Positions 8,457 through 15,624 of a DNA stretch of 21,137 bases are shown piece after piece. The stretch comes from an uncultured Methanobrevibacter sp. (GTDB lineage: Archaea > Methanobacteriota > Methanobacteria > Methanobacteriales > Methanobacteriaceae). The translations under genes were made by a program, and so were the position numbers. Below the pieces are notes generated by a model, which was not told where the DNA came from, did no database searches, and was given only the letters and a program-made list of their open reading frames with translations. Numbering within the stretch: the first letter of the stretch is position 1; each line of letters opens with the position of its first letter. The DNA lies in NCBI GenBank assembly GCA_904501935.1, contig CAJGDA010000013.1, forward strand, positions 1-21,137, written 5' to 3'.

Positions 8457-9005
8457 CTATTCCGCTAGAGCATATCCCGCTTCAAAAGCACTGATATTTT
8501 TCTCTTCAGTTCCTTTAGGAACACTTGCTTCAATAGCTTTAATGGCTGCTTCTTTAGATATGACTCCAGTTATTTTTGTAATAGCTCCAACCATAACAAT
8601 ATTAGCTACAATTTTAAGACCAATTTCATCTGTAGCTGTTTTTGTAGCGGGAGCTTCATAAACTTCAATATTATGTTCATCAATGAACTCTCTTACATCT
8701 TCAACATCAGTTGTTCCCGGATCAACAATTAAAGTTCCATTATCCTTTAAATCCACAATATATTTAATTAGAGCTTCATTAGACATTGCAACTAAAATAT
8801 CGGGACTTTGAACTTTAGGATAGTCAACTTGAGTATCACTAATAACAACTTCACATTTAGAAGCTCCACCACGAGCTTCCGGACCATAAGATTGTGTTTG
8901 AACAGCTTCTTTACCATCAAAAAGACTTGCAGATTTACCTAAAATGATACCTGCAAGAATAATTCCCTGACCTCCAAATCCACAAATTCTAATTTCAGTT
9001 CTCAT
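8457..9005 (-). CDS. korC: 2-oxoglutarate:ferredoxin oxidoreductase gamma subunit KorC
   Basis: This is one of four subunits that reductively carboxylate succinyl-CoA to 2-oxoglutarate with reduced ferredoxin. The gamma domain is recognisable from RICGFGGQGIILAG near the start, QSYGPEARGGASKCEV, and a Rossmann-like core of about 180 aa. I place the start at ATG 9005 (MRTEIR, 182 aa) rather than the in-frame GTG at 9014, because AGGTGGAT lies directly before the ATG at normal ribosome-site spacing and overlaps that GTG. The korB stop TAG supplies the first bases of this site, so translation is coupled. Confidence 0.95.
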   Translation of the reverse strand: MRTEIRICGFGGQGIILAGIILGKSASLFDGKEAVQTQSYGPEARGGASKCEVVISDTQVDYPKVQSPDILVAMSNEALIKYIVDLKDNGTLIVDPGTTDVEDVREFIDEHNIEVYEAPATKTATDEIGLKIVANIVMVGAITKITGVISKEAAIKAIEASVPKGTEEKNISAFEAGYALAE

Positions 9006-9014
9006 ATTATCCAC

Positions 9015-9872
9015 CTATAGCTCTGTTTCATATGCAGAATTGATAAGAGTTTTCTTACCGAATTTTTCCACACTAATTTTATCAATATTTTCTGTGAATT
9101 CATCTTTTTGAGCATTAGCAAATTCACCAACAACGATTTTACCTTCTAGTTCTTTTGGTCTCATCCTATCTGCAGCTGATTTGAATACAGTATTCGCTTT
9201 CATTACTGCAGCCATTGCAGTAGGAGTTTTAAGTTTATTTTTACGACCAAAATAAGTTGGACATTGGGTTGCTACTTCAATGAATGAAAATCCTGGGTTT
9301 TCCAATCCCGCCTTAATAGAAAGCACCAAATTTTCAATTTGAACGGTGGTCCATCTTGCGGAATAAGTTGCACCTGCGGCCGCAACAAGTTCTGCCAAGT
9401 TAAATGGATTATCAAGATTACCGTATGGTGCAGTTGTTCCAAAACTGCCCTTAGGAGATGTAGGGCTTATTTGACCACCAGTCATACCATAAATGTTATT
9501 ATTAATACAAATTACAGTTAAATTAATGTTTCTTCTAGCAGCATGAATTAAATGATTTCCACCAATGGAAGCAGCATCACCATCACCTGTAAATACAACA
9601 ACATCCAAATTTTTATTTGCTGTTTTTAAACCGGTTGCAAAGCTTAATGCTCTTCCGTGAGTAGTGTGTAGTGAATCACAATTTAAATAACCTGGAATTC
9701 TTGAAGAACATCCAATTCCAGAAACCATTGCAATATTATCAAAATCCATTTCCGCTTTTTCCATAGCTGCCAAAAATGCATTAATAATAGCCCCATTTCC
9801 ACAACCTGGACAGAAAATATGAGGCAATCTGTCTTCTCTTAAATAAGGGAGAAATCTATTTTGTTTTGGCAT
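9015..9872 (-). CDS. korB: 2-oxoglutarate:ferredoxin oxidoreductase beta subunit KorB
   Basis: This is the thiamine-diphosphate-binding subunit. CPGCGNG (21-27) is a conserved beta-subunit motif. GDGD (96-99) through NNNIYGMTGGQ (124-134) is the TPP/Mg site. The 285-aa length is typical for archaeal 2-oxoacid oxidoreductase beta chains. The 2-oxoglutarate assignment rests mainly on the sucC partner and four-gene order. The SD AGGAGG lies within the last codons of korA (Gly-Gly), with ATG 1 nt after the korA stop, so the two subunits are tightly coupled in translation. Confidence 0.96.
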   Translation of the reverse strand: MPKQNRFLPYLREDRLPHIFCPGCGNGAIINAFLAAMEKAEMDFDNIAMVSGIGCSSRIPGYLNCDSLHTTHGRALSFATGLKTANKNLDVVVFTGDGDAASIGGNHLIHAARRNINLTVICINNNIYGMTGGQISPTSPKGSFGTTAPYGNLDNPFNLAELVAAAGATYSARWTTVQIENLVLSIKAGLENPGFSFIEVATQCPTYFGRKNKLKTPTAMAAVMKANTVFKSAADRMRPKELEGKIVVGEFANAQKDEFTENIDKISVEKFGKKTLINSAYETEL

Positions 9873-9873
9873 T

Positions 9874-10992
9874 TTAGTTTCCTCCTATTTCATCAATTTT
9901 TTCTAATATTTCGTCAGGAGTTGGTAATAATCCACCAATAACTCCCATTAAATGAACATTTTTATCTTTGACTACACGGTCAATTTCATAATACATTTGA
10001 CCCAAATTCATTTCAACAACAAGCACATCACTTGCGTTTGCTATCAATTCTTTAATTTGCTCATCTGGGAATGGCCATGGAGTATCAATCTTAATATAAC
10101 CTACTTTTTTATCTGTTCTATTAACCGCTTCGACAACAGACCTTACAGGAGCACCATAAGAAAGAATGACAATGTCTGCATCTTCACAATTTTCACTTCT
10201 TACGGAGCAGATTTTATCTTTATTGTTCAATACCTTATCACAAATTCTTTGAACAAGATTATGATGGGTTTCAGGGTTGTTAGTGTCTGGATAACCCCTT
10301 TCATCGTGAGTTAACCCTGTTACATGTATATTAAAGCCATCACCAAATGCCGGCATAGGGGATGTTCCGTTTTCAATATTTTCAAATGGCAAGTATCCAT
10401 CAATTTTTTCAGGTCTTTTTCTAGCAACGATTTCAATATTATCTTCTATAATGATTTTTTCTCTCATGTGACCTATAACTTCATCAGCCATGACAAAAAC
10501 TGGAACTCTGAATTGTTCAGCCAAGTTAAATGCTTTAACTGTGAAATCAAAGAACTCTTGAACACTTGATGGAGATAATGCTATTGGCTCATAGTCCCCA
10601 TGTGAACCCCAACGAGCTTGCATCATATCACTTTGTGAAGCCATAGTCGGTTGAGCAGTTGAAGGTGAACCTCTTTGAACATCAACTATGACCATTGGAG
10701 TTTCAGTCATAAATGCATAACCGATATTTTCTTGCATTAATGAAATACCCGGTCCTGAGGTTGCTGTCATTGATTTAGTTCCACCCCATGAAGCTCCAAT
10801 AATAGCTCCGGCAGAAGCGATTTCATCTTCCATCTGGACAAATGAACCTCCAACTTTTGGTAATTCACGAGCTAAAGTTTCTGCAACTTCTGTAGATGGA
10901 GTAATTGGATATCCTGCAAAGAATCTGCAACCTGCAGCTATTGCGCCTTTGGCGCATGCTTCATTTCCTTGAATAAATAATTCTTCAGCCAT
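9874..10992 (-). CDS. korA: 2-oxoglutarate:ferredoxin oxidoreductase alpha subunit KorA
   Basis: This is the catalytic alpha subunit. Motifs seen are FFAGYPITPSTEVAE, QMEDEIASAGAIIGASWGG, TSGPGISLMQENIGYA and MVIVDVQRGSPSTAQPT (substrate/CoA region). A C-terminal domain carries VILSYGAPVRSVVEAV and WPFPDEQI. The 372-aa length fits KorA of methanogens. An SD-like AGGTG precedes the ATG and overlaps the korD TAG stop. It is second in the korDABC-sucC operon. Confidence 0.97.
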   Translation of the reverse strand: MAEELFIQGNEACAKGAIAAGCRFFAGYPITPSTEVAETLARELPKVGGSFVQMEDEIASAGAIIGASWGGTKSMTATSGPGISLMQENIGYAFMTETPMVIVDVQRGSPSTAQPTMASQSDMMQARWGSHGDYEPIALSPSSVQEFFDFTVKAFNLAEQFRVPVFVMADEVIGHMREKIIIEDNIEIVARKRPEKIDGYLPFENIENGTSPMPAFGDGFNIHVTGLTHDERGYPDTNNPETHHNLVQRICDKVLNNKDKICSVRSENCEDADIVILSYGAPVRSVVEAVNRTDKKVGYIKIDTPWPFPDEQIKELIANASDVLVVEMNLGQMYYEIDRVVKDKNVHLMGVIGGLLPTPDEILEKIDEIGGN

Positions 10993-11000
10993 TTTAACAC

Positions 11001-11267
11001 CTACTTTTCCCCTTTTGTGAAATTAGGATTAAAGTTAATATCTTTTTCATTGTTCATCCACCAATTTTCAGGCAAATCAACAGTAATTGCTTGATCTGGA
11101 CATGCGATTTCGCAAGTGCCACAATTAGTACATCTTTCCTCAAATTTAGTGAAAGGTAATTGTACTCCTTTTTTGTTAACTTCAGGAGATATTGCATATA
11201 CATTCTTATAACACATAAATAAGCAAAGATGACATCCTTTACACAAATTTTCATCAATAATAATCAA
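11001..11267 (-). CDS. korD: 2-oxoglutarate:ferredoxin oxidoreductase delta (ferredoxin) subunit KorD
   Basis: This small electron-transfer subunit has two [4Fe-4S] motifs, CKGCHLCLFMC and CTNCGTCEIAC, and passes electrons between ferredoxin and the KorAB core. The frame is open to an ATG at 11333, but I place the start at TTG 11267 (88 aa). AGGAGA lies 7 nt before that TTG, the product begins MIIIDENLCKGC as short KorD proteins do, and the ATG at 11333 has no ribosome site and sits next to an ATTTAAATG TATA-like box. A leaderless start at 11333 from a TATA at about 11357 cannot be excluded. The first motif ends in Cys-Tyr instead of the common Cys-Pro. Confidence 0.9.
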   Translation of the reverse strand: MIIIDENLCKGCHLCLFMCYKNVYAISPEVNKKGVQLPFTKFEERCTNCGTCEIACPDQAITVDLPENWWMNNEKDINFNPNFTKGEK

Positions 11268-11274
11268 TTTATAA

Positions 11275-11280
11275 TCTCCT
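11275..11280 (-). promoter_or_regulatory. Shine-Dalgarno site selecting the korD TTG start
   Basis: AGGAGA on the minus strand is 7 nt before TTG 11267. It lies inside the longer open frame that begins at 11333 and has no role if that ATG is used. Confidence 0.6.
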
Positions 11281-11404
11281 AATAATTCTTGATAAATAAA
11301 CCTAGAATGTATATTATCTATGTTAATAAACATTTAAATATCTTATTAAAAAGTATAATAAATTCAAAAATTTTAAAATTATTAAAATAAAATAATATAT
11401 AATA

Positions 11405-11896
11405 ATGAAACATTTAACTACACCAATTAGCGATGAAGACCTAACAGACCTTAAAGTTGGTGACCAAATTACAATCTCCGGAACCATATATACTGGTCGT
11501 GATGCAGCACTCCCTCAATTTGTTGAGCTGATTAAACAAGAAAAAGTCCCATTTGAAGTCAATGGAATGGTCATTATGCATACTGCTTTTAGTGAAGCGG
11601 GAATTGCACCAACAACAAGCAGTAAAGAGGAAATAGAATCAACAATTCCATTCTTAAGTGAAAATGGTGTTAAGATTCATATTGGGAAAGGAATGTTAAA
11701 TGATAAAACAATTCAATCTTTAAAAGAAAATAATTCTATTTTTGTAATAACGCCACCGGTTGCAGCATTGCTTACAAATAAAGTTTTGGAAAAAAAGTGC
11801 GTTTTATTTGAAAATGAAGGCATTGAAGCCATGTTTGAATTAAAAGTAGAAAAAATTCCTGGAATTGTAGCAATCCAGGATGGAAAAAGAATTTAA
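11405..11896 (+). CDS. fumB: Fumarate hydratase class I, beta (C-terminal) subunit
   Basis: This is the small subunit of a two-subunit class I fumarase (tartrate dehydratase beta family) that interconverts malate and fumarate with an Fe-S alpha subunit encoded elsewhere. At 163 aa it fits the stand-alone beta chain. Typical stretches are LKVGDQITISGTIYTGRDAA, IMHTAF, PTTSSKEE and GKGMLNDKTI. The position after GRDAA is Leu where many family members have His. It diverges from korDABC-sucC, so malate-to-fumarate and succinate-to-oxoglutarate steps share one control region. No SD is seen before the ATG. Its stop is 9 nt from the converging FKBP gene, leaving no room for a terminator. Tartrate or other hydratase activity is less likely. 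Confidence 0.9.
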   Translation: MKHLTTPISDEDLTDLKVGDQITISGTIYTGRDAALPQFVELIKQEKVPFEVNGMVIMHTAFSEAGIAPTTSSKEEIESTIPFLSENGVKIHIGKGMLNDKTIQSLKENNSIFVITPPVAALLTNKVLEKKCVLFENEGIEAMFELKVEKIPGIVAIQDGKRI

Positions 11897-11905
11897 GAAA
11901 AAGAC

Positions 11906-12637
11906 TTATTCGTCTTCTTCATCATCTGATTCTTCTCTTTTTTCGAATTCATCTACGAAATTAACTTTGCTAATTTCATCGATGTTGTCCCAAATGTCCT
12001 TAGCAATTCTGAATCTTGCAAAGGTAATGTCCATGTAAGATTGTTGATCGAATTTAGCCATTTCATCTAATTTAATGTTTGCAACACCATCAACGATGTC
12101 AATTTCAGTTTTATCAATGTCAACATTAGGATTGGAGTAGTGTAACTCAATCATGCTTTTTATTTTTTCTGCTTCATCTTCGATGACTTCAGTTACTTCA
12201 ACATCGTAAATTAAATCTTTTCCTGCTAATTCATGGTTGAAATCAACTTTTACTCTTCCGCCGTTTACGGTTAAGATTTTACCGTTTGCGCCTTCGGAGG
12301 TGATTCTCATACCTGGGAAAGGATTCATTCCTTGTTTTTTGAATTCTTTCATTGGCACTAATTGAATTAATTTTGGATCTCTTGGACCAAATGCATTATC
12401 TGAATCAACTTCAATGTGTTTGGTATCACCTGCTTCTAATCCTTTAATAGCTTCTTCAATAGCAGGTAATAAGTGGTTTCCTCCTACAACAATAGGAATT
12501 GCTTTGTAAGTTTTGTTTTCATCGAAAATTCCAGCTTCTTGTGCAATTTCATCATAAGTAGTATCGAATACTTCATCAGTTTCTTTAATTTTACCAGTAA
12601 AATTTACTCTTACAAAATCTCCGTTATCTATAGCCAT
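11906..12637 (-). CDS. FKBP-type peptidyl-prolyl isomerase, long (FKBP26/SlyD-like) form
   Basis: This is a cytosolic folding helper that isomerises Xaa-Pro bonds. The FKBP domain (about 1-155) begins DFVRVNFTGKIKETDEVFDTT and carries VVGGNHLLPAIEEAIKGLEAGD and an inserted chaperone flap (about 85-135). A C-terminal domain of about 75 residues is characteristic of the long archaeal FKBPs. The tail is strongly acidic (ESDDEEDE). There is no signal peptide. AAGGAGC lies about 10 nt before the ATG. It is monocistronic and converges on fumB. Confidence 0.95.
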   Translation of the reverse strand: MAIDNGDFVRVNFTGKIKETDEVFDTTYDEIAQEAGIFDENKTYKAIPIVVGGNHLLPAIEEAIKGLEAGDTKHIEVDSDNAFGPRDPKLIQLVPMKEFKKQGMNPFPGMRITSEGANGKILTVNGGRVKVDFNHELAGKDLIYDVEVTEVIEDEAEKIKSMIELHYSNPNVDIDKTEIDIVDGVANIKLDEMAKFDQQSYMDITFARFRIAKDIWDNIDEISKVNFVDEFEKREESDDEEDE

Positions 12638-12844
12638 AGTAATTACGCTCCTTAATAATTTTGATTAAATAATTTGTTAATAAATATAACATTATAAATT
12701 TTAGTTACCATCATTTATTAAAGTTTTGCTTAAATGAAAAAAATCATGAAAAATAAATGTTGCAAAATTTTATTAAAAAATTTCAATACTTTTCAAATGC
12801 TCTTGCTAAAACATATAATATTTATAATAAATATAAAATTATTC

Positions 12845-13939
12845 ATGCAAAGAAGAGGAGCAGTCAACTTACCACTTCATGGAGGACATCCTCCGGCATG
12901 GTTATTTTCAAGAATGGTCAAGCTATCCGGAGCATTGGCTTCAGTTATTATTGAAGAGTATAGTTTATCAGAGTTTTTAAATAGAATCTCTAATCCTTAT
13001 TGGTTTCAAGCATTTTCATGCGTATTAGGGTTTGACTGGCACTCATCAGGAACTACAACAACCACCCTAGGAGCATTGAAAGCATCATTAAGTCCGGAAG
13101 AACATGGAATTTATCTTACCGGCGGCAAAGGTGCAAAATCCAGGAAAACACCACAGGGAATTGAACATGCCGGAGAAGTGTTTAATTTAAAAACAAAAAC
13201 AACAGAAAAGTTAATCGAGACAAGCAAATTATCTGCTAAGATTGATAACTCCTGTATTCAAGACGGATACACATTATATCAACATAACTTCTTTGTTACA
13301 GAAAAAGGAGATTGGGCTGTTGTCCAGCAGGGATTGAATACCAAAAACAAATATGCGAGAAGATACCATTGGCTGGGCAGTGAAGTTGACAAACTATTAA
13401 ATGATCCCCATAGCGGAATTTCATGCGATAAGAAAACTCCAAATACTTTAAATATGTCTTCAAAAGACAGTGTGGAAGCACAAAAGATAAGTGTTGATTT
13501 GATTAACGACAATCCGAATCATTTAAGACAATATTTTAAAAGAAAAGACAATCAAACACTTTTAGAAGACTTTACATTGCCCGCCCACCATCCTGTTTTA
13601 GACATGGACATTTCCGATAAAGAATTTGAAGTTCTAACACGAGCCTGGGAAATTCAACCTGAAAATTATGAGGAATTAATTCTGCTTCAGGGAATTGGCC
13701 CTAAAAAAATAAGGGCACTGGCTTTAATTTCTGATTTGGTATATGGTGAACCTGCAAGCTGGAAAGATCCGGTGAAATACAGTTTCACACATGGGGGAAA
13801 AGACGGTTTTCCATATCCCGTTGATAGAGAAGTCTATGATAACTCAATTCAAACAATCCGAGATGCGATTGAGCAAGCCAGAATAAAAAAAGATGAAAAA
13901 CTAAAAGCCATTAAAAGATTGGATGATTTCATCTCTTAA
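12845..13939 (+). CDS. DUF763 protein with helix-hairpin-helix motif
   Basis: This is a conserved archaeal/bacterial family of unknown function. From ATG 12845 the protein is 364 aa and opens with RRGAVNLPLHGGHPPAWLF, the usual DUF763 start. The frame is open 37 codons upstream to 12734, but that part is Ile/Lys-rich, unlike the family, and overlaps the TATA-like region 12812-12828, so I exclude it. GFDWHSSGTTTT is at 62-73, and GGKGAKSRKTP and WAVVQQGLN follow. ELILLQGIGPKKIRALALIS (about 277-296) is a clear helix-hairpin-helix, which suggests nucleic-acid contact. It converges with trm56 with a 4-nt overlap. A nuclease or repair role is inference only. Confidence 0.88.
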   Translation: MQRRGAVNLPLHGGHPPAWLFSRMVKLSGALASVIIEEYSLSEFLNRISNPYWFQAFSCVLGFDWHSSGTTTTTLGALKASLSPEEHGIYLTGGKGAKSRKTPQGIEHAGEVFNLKTKTTEKLIETSKLSAKIDNSCIQDGYTLYQHNFFVTEKGDWAVVQQGLNTKNKYARRYHWLGSEVDKLLNDPHSGISCDKKTPNTLNMSSKDSVEAQKISVDLINDNPNHLRQYFKRKDNQTLLEDFTLPAHHPVLDMDISDKEFEVLTRAWEIQPENYEELILLQGIGPKKIRALALISDLVYGEPASWKDPVKYSFTHGGKDGFPYPVDREVYDNSIQTIRDAIEQARIKKDEKLKAIKRLDDFIS

Positions 13940-14475
13940 CGGTTTTCATTATGAATATTTACGGTTTTACCATGAGCAGTTGGAATAACTTCAAGTATTG
14001 GATTCTCAAATACTAAATCAAACTCTTTACCATCCATTAACAAGTGTTGAAATACAGCAAGTGATGACACTTCGGAGTGAGGTTGCGTAGTAACGGACAC
14101 ATTCCAATCAGCAGCTTTATAAACTTTACCAGGAACTTTAGCTCCACCAACAACAATTAAAATATCAGAACCATCTTCACGGATTTCAGGAGCAATTTCA
14201 TGAGCTTGAGACCCGTACATGGTTAAATGCACTACTTTTCCACCATCAGCTTTCCATTTATTAATTACACCCATATAGCTTTCAGTATACTCTATTTCAA
14301 AATTTCCACCGAATCTTGAAGCTGTATCACGTACATTTTCCATTAACTTGTTATCACGCTCGCCAGCAAGGTAAATTTTGCTTGCACCGAATGCACGAGC
14401 AGTCAGACATACATGGGTTGTAATACGAGTATCCCTTTTCAGTCTATGATCTAATCTTAAAACATTAACATTCAT
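13936..14475 (-). CDS. trm56: tRNA (cytidine(56)-2'-O)-methyltransferase aTrm56
   Basis: This archaea-specific SPOUT enzyme 2'-O-methylates C56 in the T-loop of tRNAs. The 179-aa length and motifs fit: VLRLDHRLKRDTRITTHVCLTARAFGA at the N-terminus, VVHLTMYG, and the knot segments ILIVVGGAKVPGKVY and NVSVTTQPHSEVSSLAVF. The ATG follows an AT-rich leader without a clear SD. Its last bases overlap the DUF763 gene end by 4 nt, convergent. It is the second tRNA-modification gene in the window besides taw1, with queC as a third. Confidence 0.96.
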   Translation of the reverse strand: MNVNVLRLDHRLKRDTRITTHVCLTARAFGASKIYLAGERDNKLMENVRDTASRFGGNFEIEYTESYMGVINKWKADGGKVVHLTMYGSQAHEIAPEIREDGSDILIVVGGAKVPGKVYKAADWNVSVTTQPHSEVSSLAVFQHLLMDGKEFDLVFENPILEVIPTAHGKTVNIHNENR

Positions 14476-14604
14476 AATATCAACAATTGTAAAAATAATA
14501 ATCTAATATTTCAAATTTGGAATATATAATAATTTGCTTGTTAAAAGATGAAGTTACCACTTATTAGTTTGGATATTGTGAATTGATTGGAGATTTAAAA
14601 AATA

Positions 14605-14640
14605 ATGGAGGTGAAATATATGTTAAGAAATGATAAGTGA
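14605..14640 (+). other. Tiny ORF behind a near-perfect Shine-Dalgarno; possible leader peptide or gene remnant
   Basis: The gene-poor stretch 14476-14728 contains GGAGGTGA (14608-14615), almost fully complementary to the 16S rRNA tail, 4 nt before an ATG at 14620. That ATG opens only MLRNDK and then TGA. The same frame also has an upstream ATG at 14605 (11 codons), itself preceded by TTGGAGAT. Either this is a small translated ORF or the stump of a lost gene. The rest of the stretch shows only the palindrome noted separately and the promoter side of trm56. No longer frame or known protein was recognised. Confidence 0.35.
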
Positions 14641-14657
14641 TAACTCATCAAATTGTA

Positions 14658-14679
14658 TTATAAATCACCTGATTTATAA
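14658..14679. repeat. 22-nt palindrome, 10-bp arms around CC
   Basis: TTATAAATCA, CC, TGATTTATAA is a perfect inverted repeat 18 nt after the tiny ORF stop and 50 nt past the cobS stop. It has the geometry of a dimeric repressor operator or a short hairpin. There is no T tract beside it, so it is not an obvious terminator. Confidence 0.5.
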
Positions 14680-14728
14680 ATTAATCGCTTATTGAACTTC
14701 AATATTTAATTGTACTTGTAAAATTAGT

Positions 14729-15511
14729 TTAAATATAATATAAAGCTACTGTCATGAATAATAATGCAAATAACCTACCCACTTCATTACTCATTCCAAG
14801 CACATCGCCATTTGCTAGACCAAAATTGCGTCTTGCAATAAGAGCTATTATAATTCCACTAACAACTGCTCCCGCAACTCCAAAAATTCCCACCACACCA
14901 CCTAATAGGCCCGCTATACAGGCAACAATTATGGTTGAAGCGAAAAAATTAGCAATATTGGTTTCACGAATGAAATAACTTCCAATTCCTGGAGTTAAAG
15001 GTATAGACAGTAATGCTGTAGTTATAAGAGAAGTTTTTGCTGCCATTTCACAGATAACAATACCAACCACGAAATTATAATCTAAAATGTTATATATCCC
15101 TGCAATAGTAAGGCTCGCTACTAAAAATAAAGTTGCAACACCCCCAGCACCTACAGAAGGATCTTTCATTATCTTGATTTTGCGTTCAGGTTCTCCATGA
15201 ACCATGACCCCATCAGCCATGTCCATTACACCATCAAGGTGATTATAACCAGTAATTAACATTAAAAATGCATAAACGATAGCTGCAGTAAAAAATGAAT
15301 TTAAATGCAGATATTCTAATGAGATATAACCGCAAATAGCCGCAAGAATACCAATAAATAAATGTAGGAACGGCCAACACCAAGTTAACTTAGTCATATA
15401 TTCAATTGAAGTGTATACTTTGATTGGCAATATTGTTGAAAATGTCAAAAGTCCTAAAATTGACCTAATCGGGGAGAATTCCTCATCTTCAAAGTAACTA
15501 TCATCTTCCAT
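14729..15511 (-). CDS. cobS: Adenosylcobinamide-GDP ribazoletransferase CobS
   Basis: This membrane enzyme joins adenosylcobinamide-GDP to alpha-ribazole (or its phosphate) in the last steps of cobamide synthesis, needed by methanogens for methyl transfer. At 260 aa it is the normal size. FSTILPI (24-30) and HLDGVMDMADG (91-101), with its Asp cluster for Mg/substrate, are the family signatures, followed by DPSVGAGGV (117-125). Several hydrophobic segments (about 48-65, 73-88, 123-140, then a long apolar C-terminal half) indicate a polytopic membrane protein. The N-terminus has an acidic extension of about 11 residues before the conserved part. No SD is seen. A TTTATATA box lies about 60 nt upstream. 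Confidence 0.96.
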   Translation of the reverse strand: MEDDSYFEDEEFSPIRSILGLLTFSTILPIKVYTSIEYMTKLTWCWPFLHLFIGILAAICGYISLEYLHLNSFFTAAIVYAFLMLITGYNHLDGVMDMADGVMVHGEPERKIKIMKDPSVGAGGVATLFLVASLTIAGIYNILDYNFVVGIVICEMAAKTSLITTALLSIPLTPGIGSYFIRETNIANFFASTIIVACIAGLLGGVVGIFGVAGAVVSGIIIALIARRNFGLANGDVLGMSNEVGRLFALLFMTVALYYI

Positions 15512-15569
15512 ATTTACAACCCATAATCCATTTTTGATGATATCAAATTCATGTTGCTTTACTAATAAA

Positions 15570-15577
15570 TATATAAA
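15570..15577. promoter_or_regulatory. Shared TATA element between cobS and larC
   Basis: TATATAAA on the plus strand reads TTTATATA, the archaeal TATA consensus, on the minus strand. It is placed to give a leader of about 25 nt with SD for larC and about 35 nt for cobS. No clear BRE purines settle the direction. Confidence 0.45.
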
Positions 15578-15624
15578 TTATTTAATTTAAATTTATATTA
15601 TAACATTGAAAAGGAATTATCATT

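Noticed and set aside
12734..12844. 37-codon upstream extension of the DUF763 protein
   Set aside because: It is Ile/Lys-rich, unlike the family, and overlaps the probable TATA box. The conserved start is at 12845.
14580..14700. C/D box small RNA
   Set aside because: Loose TGATGA- and CTGA-like strings exist on the minus strand, but not with proper C/D and C'/D' spacing.
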